Made by a program: the position numbers and the translations under genes. A DNA stretch of 64,000 bases from Ryuthela nishihirai (Eukaryota; Arthropoda; Arachnida; Araneae; Heptathelidae): the NCBI GenBank assembly GCA_038380435.1, contig JAWZYU010000013.1, positions 67,660,446 to 67,724,445 of the forward strand. The letters run 5' to 3'. Below are positions 23,766 through 34,689 of this stretch, piece after piece (within the stretch, counting starts at the first letter, position 1; each line of letters opens with the position of its first letter). The notes under the pieces are model-generated. The model was not told the DNA's origin and ran no database searches. It saw nothing but the letters and a program-made list of their open reading frames with translations.

Positions 23766-23957
23766 CGACTAACTTGGTGAATACCAAACGTTTCGACGAC
23801 CAACTCATCAAAATAAAGTATATGAAGGAAATTTGCAAAAAAAACCAAGTTTAACTGTTTATACCAGTGATTATCAACTTGGATACTTCAATATTTTAAT
23901 TACATATTATGCTTCTTAAACTATACTTCTATAAAAGTGTGAAATATAGGCTACATA

Positions 23958-24161
23958 AATAAAAATAATATAAATACCCCCTCAAGCAGCTGCTTGCCAC
24001 AGAGGTCTGACAGTAGCCTGTCAGTTTATATGCCATAGTAGAAGGTCTGAGAGGATGGCAGGCCCTCAGCAGAATAACGACACAAACAGCCATGCCTTAC
24101 CCGGGGCTCGAACCCAGGTTCCTTAGATCAGTAGCTAAGCGCGTTAACCACTCGGCCATGG
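23958..24161 (-). mobile_element. SINE-B copy, complete, with 9-bp target duplication
   Basis: Read on the minus strand it begins with a tRNA-Ser/Leu-like head: A box TGGCCGAGTGG (24148-24158) and B box GGTTCGAGCCC (24104-24114). A ~120-bp body and the 3' end GCAGCTGCTTGAGG follow, then a TTTATATTATTTTTATTTA tail. GGCTACATA flanks both sides (23949-23957 and 24162-24170). The 3' end shares 11 nt exactly, plus 6 nt at fixed spacing, with the LINE 3' end (see findings). Confidence 0.92.
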
Positions 24162-24439
24162 GGCTACATACACTAATGAAAACAATTAGGGGATAATGCG
24201 ATGCCGACATTATTTCGTAGACAAATTGGAAGATTTTAATGTGAATGTCATGGTCGACGTCTAAATGAGACGTGCATCATAAAAAATGTAGCAGGGATTT
24301 TATCAAAACATTATTGGTGATGATTTTATGCACGTTAGAAGCAAACTGGGCATAAGTATAGCACTCGAACATTCCTCCACATTTCACTATGAAATAGAAA
24401 AATCTGTTGTTTATCGTTAGTTGAATGTTAATGATGTCA

Positions 24440-25330
24440 TCTCAGCATGTATTGCCAGAATCTACAGCGTGGAGGGCAATAGGAAGATGGAAGTTGTTCA
24501 GACACAGCAGGCCGTGTCTGAACAGCTTCAGTGTCACGTGTCATAAGCAGATTGTTGAATCGTTTCCGAGAAACACAAACAGTTCGAAGAAGGCCAGATT
24601 AAGGTCGTCCACCATCAACAACACCAGGAGATGAGTGTCATTTGTCTTGATAGTCTATTGAAACTGAATGCTCCGGAACTGTAATGGGAAGCCACGGAAA
24701 GGTGGTGCGGAAAGGTGGTTGCGTATCTATGCAAACAACACTCAATCGATTTCACTATACAGAACTTAATGTTCGGTGATCGATGGCATGTATTGTTCTA
24801 ACTCTACGTCACCGTAGCGCCGCAGAGAATGGGCTGCAGAACACTGCGACTGGAGCAGTGACTAGTACAGGTTAATTTTATTCACTGACGAGTCGCGGTT
24901 CAGTTTGCATCCTGATAATTGACGAATCTTTATCTGGTGTGAACAAGGAACACGCGACAGGTCCTCTTTTGTTCAGGAACGGCATCATTTTGGCGGTGTG
25001 GTGTGTCATTTGGCATTTATGGTTTGGGGAGGCATCAGTATTGGTGGGCATACAGACCTCTACATCATCAGGAATCGATCTCCGACAGGAGTAAGGTACA
25101 GAAACGAAATTCTGCAACCCGTTGTTCTTACCTATGCATCAGCAATCAGGAATTCGTTTGGAAATTACTAGGCAGACGTGTTGCAGCCCGTTGAACATCT
25201 ACAATGACTCTTCAGGGGCCACAACATGCCCTCGAATATCAGTGCCTAAGGATTGCCCAAGAAATCTTTGAAAACTTTATTTTATCAATGCCACACAGAT
25301 GTGCTGCTTGTGTTGTGAGTTAACGCACAC
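24440..25330 (+). pseudogene. Tc1-like transposase remnant with internal deletion
   Basis: Plus-strand pieces: RPPSTTPGD-like basic linker (~24610), the SMQTTLNRLHYTELN region (~24730), LTPRHRSAAENGL (~24805), SLTSRGS(V) then LHPDN (first catalytic area, ~24890), EASVLVGIQTSTSSGIDLRQE (~25030), then LLGRRVAAR (~25165) and MPHRCAAC (~25295). The stretch that should carry the second and third catalytic residues is deleted between about 25150 and 25165. It is a different Tc1 lineage from the neighbour at 23.3 kb. Confidence 0.78.
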
Positions 25331-25339
25331 CATACAAGA

Positions 25340-25965
25340 TGTCCTTGATTTGATTTTCCTCATCAATTTTAGAACTGATTATTTCGTTCATTCTTGTGTC
25401 ACAAGTTGATGTCTTTCGCCTAAAGTGCGTTAAATTTGCAAACGAATTTCCTTTTGTTTACTTTTTTGTTATGATCAGCTTATTGTTGACTGACAAACAT
25501 TTTTTAAACCCAAACTCATCTACTACGCATCGGTTCACGTTCTATGTTGCATTATCTCTTAATTATTTTGAGCAGTGTTATTTTAATAAATAATGCAAAA
25601 TATTGTTTTTTTTTTTTAAATGATATCCAGAAATTCTTTAAAGTTTTTAGTCTAACAAAGATATCTCGGTAACAGAAGATGAAGTTTTATGTTGTAATGA
25701 TGTTCGGCGAGCTCAGTGATGTTTGATAGAAACAAGATTGTATCGCTGCCGCAGAAAATGCTTGGAATGCCTCAGGTAGGCTCACGACCGGATCTAGAAA
25801 AAAGTGTGTGTTGTATGTGAACACTGTGAAATTCCAATTGTAACTGAGCTTGAAAACCTGACCAGTTGGGACTTAGAATTTATTTCGAGCGACGAAATAC
25901 TTAAATGTAAACAACACGAAACTGCACTGTTTTTTAAATATTCACAAAGTATTTGGTTGAGTTTT
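25340..25965. other. Non-coding, nothing recognised
   Basis: A 65-codon open frame (25396-25593) has a hydrophobic stretch but no family resemblance, and I do not call it a gene. Confidence 0.45.
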
Positions 25966-25971
25966 TTTTTA

Positions 25972-26328
25972 TGATTGAGAGGCAGTTTTTTTTTTGCACA
26001 CAATGGTCTAAATGTCCAGGTCTCAAGGACTCATATGAGGTTTGGGGAAGGGGACCGACTGGACAGCTGTTGAGAGACAGATGACAACCTCCCGTCAAGG
26101 TCAATCCATTGTGTTCTTTAACATGCACAGGGTATGGCTATCCCATACACGGAGCTACGGCTTAAAGTCTCATCCGGCTGACGGCCCCTTTCCAAGCCCC
26201 CTATTGACTGAGGGAGGAAGTTTCGCGGAGATAAATCTCAACGCTAAACCCAGGCGGGACTCGAATCTGAGAACTGCAGATTATGAGCCTGGCGCGCTAC
26301 CGATTGAGCCACCTTTCCCCTCCCCATT
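25972..26328 (-). mobile_element. SINE-A copy with tRNA-like head
   Basis: On the minus strand: head with GGCTCAATCGGTAGCGCGCC and GATTCGAGTCC, then TTGAGATTTATCTC, the conserved body GGGCTTGGAAAGG.., CATACCCTGTGCATGTTAAA, GACGGGAGG, and the end ACCTGG(A)CATTTAGACCATTG. The order is the same as in the complete copy at 39403-39779. The body is well kept, the 3' part is more diverged. Confidence 0.88.
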
Positions 26329-26334
26329 CGAAAA

Positions 26335-27040
26335 GGTGAGATATAGCCTAGAAACTTTTAAACTCTCTCTTAAGCGTCTTTGTGATTACGTTCGCTAAGC
26401 ATTACACCAATTAGGAACTGTCATTGAAGACTATAACGCAGAGGTAAATAATAAATGGTGAACAGGAAAGATCATTTACGAAGAAAGTTTTATCGGAGTT
26501 TCTCTGCCAATGACCCGATGCAGCCTCTTTAATTTGACATCGAATAGTCTTGCGAGGAATACATCCTTACTTTTTTATTTCCTAAGAGTTATTGTTATTC
26601 GTTTTTTTCTAATCTTTGTTCCTAACAAGATCAATGTGATGGGATTAACTTCCCATGTTCTCTGGCATGATACGCTTTAAACCGAACTGATGTCTTTTAC
26701 CCAACCATTACTCGTTATCATCTAGAACACGGGAGATCATTCTGGGGCATAATTGAGCAGCACCTGGGTTGACGTAAGAGCACGCAACTTTGTGCAATAG
26801 TCTAACGTTCAATCGAAAATCTGACTTGTCGCGTGCTCTCGGACGATACAGAGTGATAATGTATGCAACTGATGTATCGAATCATTACTGTAAAAGATAA
26901 TCACTTAGAACAGTGCGATTATTGATCTCTGGCACTTATTTATTTCGGAATCTATAAGAAGGGCTAAAGATCCCTAGACAAACTAAAACTTAAAAAAAAA
27001 GAAAAATACTATTTACTGCAAAGTATGCATTTGATAGTAG
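26335..27040. other. Non-coding, nothing recognised
   Basis: No gene, terminal repeat or known repeat seen. Confidence 0.5.
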
Positions 27041-27043
27041 AAA

Positions 27044-27474
27044 TCAATTTTTTTTTCGAAAATACTCTTTCATCAGTGCACCCTTAGTATCCCGGATCAC
27101 ATCTAATTGATGTTCAAGACATGGGAGTTCCAACATCACTTCGTTAACTAGTGCAATATCAACAGTGATATGAGTTTTCAAATCACCAACAACATTTGTC
27201 TCTTTGATTTGTACGCTTTGTCTTTGACCACAAGAGAAAATTCCACACAAGAGAATTCCACACAATATCCCCACAAGAGAAAATTCCGATGTCTGTGGAA
27301 TATAGTGGCCACGGGATTGATCCATCTCGGCCAATACATTTGCCCAGGAAGTCTGCATTCAGCTAGTCCCGCATGATTTTTCTCCCAATTTGGCGCTGAA
27401 CCATTTTGCTGCCAACTGATGTTGGGATGAATATGTGAAAATTGAGGGAGCGCAAAAAATTGAAGCACATCCAA
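27044..27474 (-). pseudogene. Mariner-like transposase C-terminal remnant
   Basis: Minus strand: WQQNGSAPNW (second catalytic region, usual Asp replaced by Asn), LPGQMYWPRW, an NFLLWG(Y) motif typical of mariner FLWGYLK segments, KDKAYKSKRQ, and then in another frame VDIALVNEVMLELPCLEHQL and a GALMKEYF tail. A small tandem duplication of TTGTGTGGAATTCTC sits in the FLWG region (27225-27290). Frameshifts split it. The family assignment rests on motif order. Confidence 0.65.
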
Positions 27475-27479
27475 ATAAT

Positions 27480-28180
27480 ATTCTTCACAGATAGTTTTCT
27501 CATGTACGCTCGCAATTTTAAAATCTTACCCTTTGCACGCAACTAGCGTCATCTATAGGCTTATAGCAAACTTTAAAAAAATTAACTATTAAAAAGAACT
27601 TGGTTTGCACAATCAAATGTAGCATACCTCTACAGTAAATAGTTTCTTAACAGAATTTTTCAAATTGTCTAGAGAAAATGTCATACTCTGTACATCTATT
27701 TCGCTGCTTCAATTATCTTGCTCCTTTTGGTAAAGTTTTCCATGAATATCTAACAGAAATGGTTGTTGAGAAGTAACGTATAGTAAAAGGTAAATTGATT
27801 TGTATATTGTGCGAATAAAATTAATTTTCTAATGAATTAACTTAATTTAGGGTTCTTGATACATACATTGGAAATATTCTTGGATCTTGATACACACACC
27901 GTAAGGATGAAGTTTCAGAAATATGACATTTGAAATTAAAGTTTGATATGAGACTGTGTGGGGGGAGGAGAGGGAAGACTTCTTCCATAGGTGCACGAAT
28001 AATTGCTTTAGTAAAAAAAATATAAATTTCGATTTTCTTTCTTAGCAATTTCTCAGATCAATTTTCTGGTTCCGACATCTTATGAGGAGTTTAAATACAT
28101 ACAATTATCATTGAGTGTATTTTTTTGAAATGCGAATTTTTTTGAATAAGGATGTTCAACTAATAATATTCTTAACATAT
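27480..28180. other. Non-coding, nothing recognised
   Basis: AT-rich; no gene or repeat assigned. Confidence 0.5.
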
Positions 28181-28372
28181 CCTAGAGCTGCGCTGTCCAA
28201 CTAGCGGCCCTCACAAGGATTTTTGTGACCCGCGAACAAAATCAAGTATTTACTTAAAATTTTAAATAAAGATTTGTAATCCACTTTACAATTTTTTGTC
28301 AACTTATTTTACTTTACTTGATATGCAATATTCAAATTACTCATTCTATAAAGTTGGTATAAAGTAGTAAAA

Positions 28373-29445
28373 TTGGGATCATTATACGGAACAACAAAAG
28401 GTGAAGACATTTATAAGGAATTAAAATGTACAGTAGGGGAATGGGGTGGATTCGATAAGTGCACTGCTATTGTAACTGACGGTTCCAGAGATATGACTGG
28501 CAAAAATATTGGGCTCGCAGGACTGTTACAAAAAGAAGGAATTAATTGTCGAATGTTGCACTGTATTGTGCACCAGGAGACATTGTGTGAAATTTCGCTG
28601 AGACTAAACGACGTAAAGGTTGTCAAATTTACCAATTTAATTCGTGGCGGAAATCGTTCTCTTATACACAGAAAATTTAAAGCTTTTTTGGACGAACTGC
28701 ATGCTGAGTAAGACGATCTGTTTTTACATAGTAATATTCGCTGGTTAAGTGCCGGAAAATGCTTCAAGAGAGTTTTTGCACTTCGAAAAGAAATTCTTTT
28801 TCTCACAGAAGTGGGCACCGATGAAGTTTTAATAGCAAGTTTTGTTGATGAAGATTTTCTATGTTCATTTGCTTTCCTAACAGACATTACAGATTATGTA
28901 AATGTCTTGAATAAATCCTTACAATGAAAATATCAAAACGTTGTAAAGAGTTCTACGAAAAAATGAAGCAACTTAGTAAATCAGCTATTTTTTTTAAAAA
29001 TTTGTTCCTAAATTATATATCTTAATTGAAGATTTTAATAGAAGATTTTCTCAAATTGATGACCTTAAGCAACGCTTAAATTTATTCAGTAATCCATTAA
29101 ATATTGATATTAGCACCGTAGATCACAACTATCAATTGGAATTACGTGACCTTCAGGCCGACCAAATTATTGCATCTAGTAGAGAAACTGAAATAGAATT
29201 TTTCAAACTTTTGCTTAAAGTAAAATATCCAAAAATAAAAGATTTTAGACTCCAAATAATTTCTATGTTCGGAAGTATATATATCTGCGAGCGCGCATTT
29301 TCTGATACGAAATATATAAAATGAAGATACAGAAACTGCTTGAAAGACTCTACACTTGAACATATACTTCGGCTCGCAACAACAAATATCGATATGGACG
29401 TAAAAGAAATTATTGCCCAACAACTACGGCCACAATTCTCCTATT
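28373..29445 (+). pseudogene. hAT transposase remnant, GTF2IRD2/Charlie-like
   Basis: Plus strand: GTTKGEDIYKELK, CTAIVTDGSRDMTGKNIGL (catalytic Asp region), MLHCIVHQETL (Cys-x2-His motif), then SNIRWLSAGKC, and at the C-terminus SMFGSIYICERAFSDTKYIK, the hAT dimerisation domain. This matches the transposase-derived part of GTF2I-repeat-domain protein 2 and Charlie-type hATs. A stop near 28710, shifts from 28920 to 29130, and an AT-rich decayed middle make it non-functional. The N-terminal BED region is absent or decayed. Confidence 0.88.
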
Positions 29446-29555
29446 AAATTTATTAAATATTTGATAAGGTTTAGAAAATTTATATTGGTTTATTATTACT
29501 TATTGTTTTTCGTATAAAATATTTTTTGAGTTTCATTATTACCTATTACTTTTTA

Positions 29556-29582
29556 TATCATCATCATCATCATCATCATCCT
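29556..29582. repeat. (ATC)n microsatellite tail of the LINE
   Basis: ATCATC repeats directly abut the LINE 3' terminus. On the element strand this is a GAT/ATG tail, as seen at copies L1 (~1875) and L4 (~38477). Confidence 0.9.
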
Positions 29583-32500
29583 CAAGCAGCCATGGGCTAC
29601 GGAGGTCCAATCAGACCGCGCAGTTTAATTCTCCAAGCATATCTGTCCTGAGCTACATCTGCTGCATCCGGCCACCGCACACCAATTCTAACAAGGTCCC
29701 GTTTGACATTGTCAGCCCACCGCATCCTAGGTCTCCCCCTCCTTCTGAGGCCTCTAGGCACACTGTTCATAACCCTATTCGCCAATCTATAATTATCCAT
29801 ACGGGCAACATGGCCAAACCAGCGGAGTCTCTCTCTGCACAATATGCTGCTTAAAGGAGGTTGCAGACTCCTTTGCCTAACTTCATCATTAGTTACAAAG
29901 TTAAACCACCTAATACCCAAGATACTGCGTAAGCATCTAGAATCAAAAGCATCTAGTTTCCTGTTATCTTGCTTACACAGCGTCCAAGTTTCACTACCAT
30001 AACTAACCCTAGAAAGAACCAAACTATTATACAGTCTAATTTTAGTCTTTAGGTGTATACGCCTATTTCTCCACAATCTCCATAGATTCTTAAAAGTCCC
30101 GGCAGCAATACCTATTCGTCGGTTAATCTCATGCCGCACATCACCAGTATCAGTTACGCAGCTCCCAAGGTAATTAAACTGTGACACCTGCTCAAGACTG
30201 CAACCATTCAGATTAACTGAATCACAACCTGCCTGACCAATTTTCATCACTTTAGTTTTCTCTCTGTTTATAACCAAACCTACTGTACTACCAGTCTCAT
30301 CAACAGTTCGAATGAAAGAGTTCATCTCATCAACATCATTTGCCAAAAGGGCTAAATCATCAGCATAATCTAAATCAGAAATTTTCGTATCTCCAGTCCA
30401 TTTAAGGCCAAAATCTTTCCCTTGAAGTGAATTTCGTATAACATAATCAACAACCAAACTAAAGAGAAAAGGAGACAAAATGCACCCTTGTCGAACACCA
30501 GAAGTAATGCTAAACCAATTGCTACAAGACTTACCAACCCTCACACATGACTCAGTGTTATTATAGAGAGCTTTCATTATGTTAACTAACTTGTCTGGTA
30601 TACCATATGATCTCACAATCAACCACAAATTATGACGATCAACAGAGTCAAAAGCCTTTTTGAAATCAACAAAGCTAGCAACCAAAGGTTTCTGAAACTC
30701 TAAACATTTCTCAAGAATCTGCCTAAGTGAAAATATCTGATCTACACATCCCCTACCACTTCTGAATCCACATTGCTCATCACGCAATTGACTGTCAACC
30801 AGATTCTTAATTCTATTAAGCACAATCATGGAAAGAACTTTACCTGGAACGGAGAGTAGGCTGATACCCCTATAGTTATCACAAGAACTGCGATCACCTT
30901 TTTTGAAAATAGGGATAATAATAGCTCTGGTAAAATCTTTAGGAACCATGCCTTTATCATAAAAGTTATTCAAAATTTCAGTCATCCAAATGGTAACTGA
31001 AACATTCCCAGCTCTAAGCATTTCCGTAGTAATTTCATCCACCCCTGGGGATTTATGAAGTTTAAGTTTAGAAATAGCCAAACTAACTTCAGATTGTGTT
31101 ATAGGGCCAACATTAAAGCCAACAATGCATCTATCATCATTGCAAACAATGGGAGTAGAACTAACCACATTGTTTAGAACACCACTGAAATGCTCAGCCC
31201 ACCTAGCCATGACAGAATCCTCACCTTCTATAACCTTGCCTTGTTTATCCTTCAATCCCTGTATACCTGTTCGTTTTCTACCACACAAAACATTAACTAT
31301 CTGGTACAGCTCTCTGCTGTTGTGCTGTCTAACTGCTTCCTCAGCTTTGTCAGCAAGGCCATCAAGCCAAAGATTCTTATCAGTAGCTAACTGACCCTTT
31401 ACACGTTTATTAAGTTCTTTGTAATGCTTTCTATTAGGACTAGTAGGGTACTGATTAAGGACATTCCTGCAGTTCCTTCTTTCTGAAATAAGCTCAAGTG
31501 CCTTATCACTTAAATAATTCTGCCTCCTCTGCTCCTTTTTCCCTAAAAGAGTACTGTTAGTTTCCAAAAAAGCCTGTTTAAAATGGCCCCATTCTTCCTC
31601 AACATCAGTATTAAGCAAACCATGACTGTCATAATGACTAAGTAACCTATCATGGTAAGCTTTAGCTATAACTGGGTCTTTCAGAGCTTCAGTATTAAAG
31701 GTAAATTTTTTAACCCTAGCACAACACTTTTTAAGTTTAAGTTGCAAGACACTTTTAACAAGGTAATGGTCAGATCCAATTTCAGCTCCCCTATAAGCCC
31801 TGGTATTTCTAACAGAACTAGCCCATTTGCTGTTAATTAATATATAATCAATCATATTCTTATGCAGCCCATCAGGTGCAACCCATGTGTATTTATGTAT
31901 GTCGCGGTGTTTGTAATATGTGTTAGTTATTCTGAAACCATTGAGTTTACTTACCTGTAGGAGACGTTGCCCATTGCCATTGCAGCTACCAATACCAAAA
32001 GGGCCTATTACTCCTCCCCAAAGGTCAGAGTCGGTACCAACTTTGGCATTGAAGTCACCAAGAACAAGGGTAATATCTCCTTTCTTGACAGAATTCAAAA
32101 TATCCTGAAGTTGTCCGTAAAACCTATCCTTCTCATCCTCATCAGAATCCTCAGTGGGGGCATAACAGCAGATAACATTCAAGTCTTTAATGCTTGTCTG
32201 AAATTTTGCTGTAAGAAACCTTTCATTAATGCACTCATATCCTAGAAGAGCATCACTAGCATGTCTGCTGAGCAGCAGACCCACGCCTTGGTGATGCTTT
32301 CCATCCTCCCTCCCTGTAAAGAGAAATTTAAAGTTATTTTTAAGTATCTCACCTTTACCTGTCCATCTGGTCTCTTGCAAGCCTAGAATATCTAGGTTAT
32401 AGCGCTGGAATTCCTGCATGAGGACATCAAGAGAATAATCTCTACGTAATGTCCTCACGTTCCACGTTCCTGCAGAGAGAAAATGATTAGTAGGATTTTT

Positions 32501-33218
32501 AAAGAAATTAGGTTTATTGAGAATGGTACGGCCAACAATATCAAACAGCCCCCTGATCGCAGGCATGGGGCAAAGACCTGTTCCTCCTCCGCTAAAGGCT
32601 GAAGTCACCGATGCTGGTAGGAACTTCAGGCACCACCTTTTCAAGTGGACTTTTTCAAGAACCATATGGCCTGCCTGAGACACATTACTCCAGTTTAGGC
32701 TTGACGATGCCCAACTAGCAAGTAAGGTTCAGGTACCTGCGATGGCCTCTGATTAGGATTATCCACCAGCTGATATAAGGTATCCCATGCCTCTGTTCAT
32801 TTAGAGCAGGCAACCCAGAAGCAAACAGAAAACACAGCGGCAGACTCTCCCTCAACAGAGGCCCACCAGTGCAGCAAGTCCAGGATCCATAATCAAGCTC
32901 AAATCCATAAACAAGTCCAGTCTAGTAGGTATAAATGGTCAGCACCAGGACCCTGTGAAGTTGACCACTCCTCAGCAGGGTTGAAAAAAAAGAAAAAAGT
33001 GGCCATAGATGACCAGATCAGTAGGCCATACTGAACTGGCAGCCCTCCCCTTCCGTTCCCTTCCAAAAGAGAATATCTCTTTTGAAAGGTACTAACGGCC
33101 TGCACCACAAGAAGGCGGGGTCGGACATTAGGTGCTAGACCTGGCCGGTTCTGTGCATCATCACTGGGGATTGGTACACAGCTCTCCTTCCAGTTTACGC
33201 CTAGCTACCATTTATATA
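29583..33218 (-). mobile_element. LINE copy L3, near full length, intact ORF
   Basis: The element is about 3.6 kb. The 5' end near 33218 (CTAGCTACCATTTATA on the plus strand) coincides with the 5' end of copy L6 near 59982, so it is a real boundary. A ~490-bp leader precedes the ORF. The stop codon is only about 15 bp from the 3' terminus, giving almost no 3' UTR, as in RTE-like LINEs. It has inserted in the hAT element. Confidence 0.92.
29597..32665 (-). CDS. LINE endonuclease-reverse transcriptase, intact
   Basis: The protein nicks target DNA and reverse-transcribes the LINE RNA at the nick. The frame is open from 32728. A GTG at 32683 would give 1,028 residues. The first ATG is 32665 (GHMVLEKV), which I take as the start, giving about 1,022. 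In 1,028-residue numbering: APE-type endonuclease ~70-320 (TWNVRTL 73-79, LQETRW 102-107, GDFNAK 209-214, MIDYILI 277-283, GSDHYLV 303-309); reverse transcriptase ~530-860 (HKSPGVDE 543-550, FVDFKKAFD 671-679, YADD 773-776, FNYLG 836-840); C-terminal region with WFGHVARM 955-962 and RRRGRPRMRW 980-989. All expected catalytic residues are present and there are no stops. It is the only intact large gene here and could be active if transcribed. Confidence 0.93.
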   Translation of the reverse strand: MVLEKVHLKRWCLKFLPASVTSAFSGGGTGLCPMPAIRGLFDIVGRTILNKPNFFKNPTNHFLSAGTWNVRTLRRDYSLDVLMQEFQRYNLDILGLQETRWTGKGEILKNNFKFLFTGREDGKHHQGVGLLLSRHASDALLGYECINERFLTAKFQTSIKDLNVICCYAPTEDSDEDEKDRFYGQLQDILNSVKKGDITLVLGDFNAKVGTDSDLWGGVIGPFGIGSCNGNGQRLLQVSKLNGFRITNTYYKHRDIHKYTWVAPDGLHKNMIDYILINSKWASSVRNTRAYRGAEIGSDHYLVKSVLQLKLKKCCARVKKFTFNTEALKDPVIAKAYHDRLLSHYDSHGLLNTDVEEEWGHFKQAFLETNSTLLGKKEQRRQNYLSDKALELISERRNCRNVLNQYPTSPNRKHYKELNKRVKGQLATDKNLWLDGLADKAEEAVRQHNSRELYQIVNVLCGRKRTGIQGLKDKQGKVIEGEDSVMARWAEHFSGVLNNVVSSTPIVCNDDRCIVGFNVGPITQSEVSLAISKLKLHKSPGVDEITTEMLRAGNVSVTIWMTEILNNFYDKGMVPKDFTRAIIIPIFKKGDRSSCDNYRGISLLSVPGKVLSMIVLNRIKNLVDSQLRDEQCGFRSGRGCVDQIFSLRQILEKCLEFQKPLVASFVDFKKAFDSVDRHNLWLIVRSYGIPDKLVNIMKALYNNTESCVRVGKSCSNWFSITSGVRQGCILSPFLFSLVVDYVIRNSLQGKDFGLKWTGDTKISDLDYADDLALLANDVDEMNSFIRTVDETGSTVGLVINREKTKVMKIGQAGCDSVNLNGCSLEQVSQFNYLGSCVTDTGDVRHEINRRIGIAAGTFKNLWRLWRNRRIHLKTKIRLYNSLVLSRVSYGSETWTLCKQDNRKLDAFDSRCLRSILGIRWFNFVTNDEVRQRSLQPPLSSILCRERLRWFGHVARMDNYRLANRVMNSVPRGLRRRGRPRMRWADNVKRDLVRIGVRWPDAADVAQDRYAWRIKLRGLIGPP

Positions 33219-33354
33219 CATAAATAATATTTTGAGATGACACGAACTGAATTTTCATTTACATATCCTATCCTATTCTTTTTTTGTCTCGCGAAATTTG
33301 GCAAAAGAAAAAGTGGCCCGCGGACTTAGAGAAGTTGGACAGCACTGCCCTAAA

Positions 33355-33799
33355 GAAACCTTTTAAACATCTTTCTAGTACTATTTGAGAACCCCTGAAG
33401 TCTTTTTGGGAAAGCTTTCTAGTCCTGCCTAATCAATGTAATGATAATCTCGCTGCGCTGAGGTTTGACTACGTACATGAAAAAAGATGACTTTATTGAT
33501 TTTTGATGATGTTTCAGCATTTTTTGCTGTCTCCAACTTCGCTTTTCGGAGTTTTTTTTTTCCTTTTTCCAACTTACTAGTTGGAAAAAGTCATGTCAAA
33601 CAAATGATTAATTTGTAATTATTTTTGACTTTAAGTTAAAAAACAATGTCTGTGGGAAAAAAAACCAGAGAGATTAAGTGACATTTTGACAGTATTTACC
33701 ATAGAGATTTCCTTCCTCTCTTCCTGAATTTTCTTAATACCTTTCGGTACATTTTCAACTATTTACATGTAGAATGGCACCCCCAACACAATGATCTAA
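33355..33799. other. Non-coding, nothing recognised
   Basis: Contains a short inverted repeat TCCAACTTACTAGTTGGAAA near 33575. No gene seen. Confidence 0.45.
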
Positions 33800-34165
33800 T
33801 AACATTATAATATTATCCCGACCCTGTCTTCGGTTGGTTGGGAACACCGATGGGTTTGAAAAGGCCACCGTCCATCGTACGGGACGTAAAGCAGTGGCAG
33901 GAGAGAGCCATACCCTGTGCACTTTAAAGAACATACCGAATGTTCTTGACGAGAGGCTACTATCTGTCTCGTTCAGTGGGTTCCCTTTCGCCAACCTTCT
34001 GTGAGCCATTGGAAAACTTATGATCTTGAAATTTATATTACCTGTGAGCGGCATTGTATGCAAAACAATGCCAGAGGTAAGCAACCCATCAAAATATTCA
34101 GAGGTAAAGCAACCTACCTAAATTTTTGTACGTGGCCATTTAGTTCATTGTAAAATGCAAAAGCG
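33800..34165 (+). mobile_element. SINE-A copy, diverged
   Basis: The family body is recognisable: GGAACACCGATGGGTTTGAAAA, CCACCGTCCATCGTACGGGACG, CATACCCTGTGCACTTTAAAGA, CTACTATCTGTCTC and CCAACCTTCTGTGAGCC. The last part is disrupted near 34020-34080 before the GAGGTAAAGCAACC end. No tRNA head. Just downstream is a 14-bp inverted repeat (34186-34199 with 34206-34219). Confidence 0.75.
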
Positions 34166-34689
34166 AAATTCAGGTGAATGCTATCATTTCGTATATACTG
34201 TATAAAGTATATACGAAATTGGTTGAGTAACACTTTTTGCTATCAGTTTGCTCTTTTAGTCTTTCGTGTTGTTCGTTTAGGCAGCAGTATAACATGATAT
34301 TGCTAACAAAAAAAACGTTTTTCCTTCACACTAATAATATATTGTTCATAAAAAAATGAAACACGGATCAATAAAATGTGAATATCTCTAAGTATATTTT
34401 GACAATTTGAAAAATTGAAAACTTGATCCCTTTAAATATAATTTGGCAAATTGAAATTTTGAAAAAAAAACGGAAATCAGATTTCAGGAAGGTACAAAGG
34501 AAATATTGCGATAAGTAGCGAAACCTTTAGTCAAATTGGGTTACATATAGCCAAATTGGGTTACATATTGTGAATAAGGGTTATGACCCTCTTTAAAACT
34601 AATTCAGGCCTAATAACTGGATTCATGTCCCCCAATAAGATAATCCAGAGAATAGGAGGACAACAAAATCAACTGAGTAATACAAACAG

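Larger units (their letters stand above)
28183..33352 (+). mobile_element. hAT element split by a nested LINE
   Basis: The left end TAGAGCTGCGCTGTCCAACT and the right end (read inward from 33352) TAGGGCAGTGCTGTCCAACT form a 20-bp inverted repeat with four differences. The hAT body is 28183 to about 29556 and 33219-33352, about 1.5 kb. The LINE at 29583-33218 sits inside it. I do not see a clear 8-bp target duplication (ACATATCC versus AAGAAACC), so the flanks are probably eroded. Confidence 0.85.

Noticed and set aside
24105..24160. Functional tRNA-Ser/Leu gene
   Set aside because: A and B boxes are present, but the sequence is the head of a SINE with target duplication and its arms do not fold as a tRNA.
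30000..32250. Plus-strand open frames opposite the intact LINE
   Set aside because: Antisense shadows of the LINE ORF; the same shadows appear opposite the other LINE copies.
28175..33360. 8-bp target duplication around the split hAT
   Set aside because: ACATATCC and AAGAAACC match at only 4 of 8 positions.
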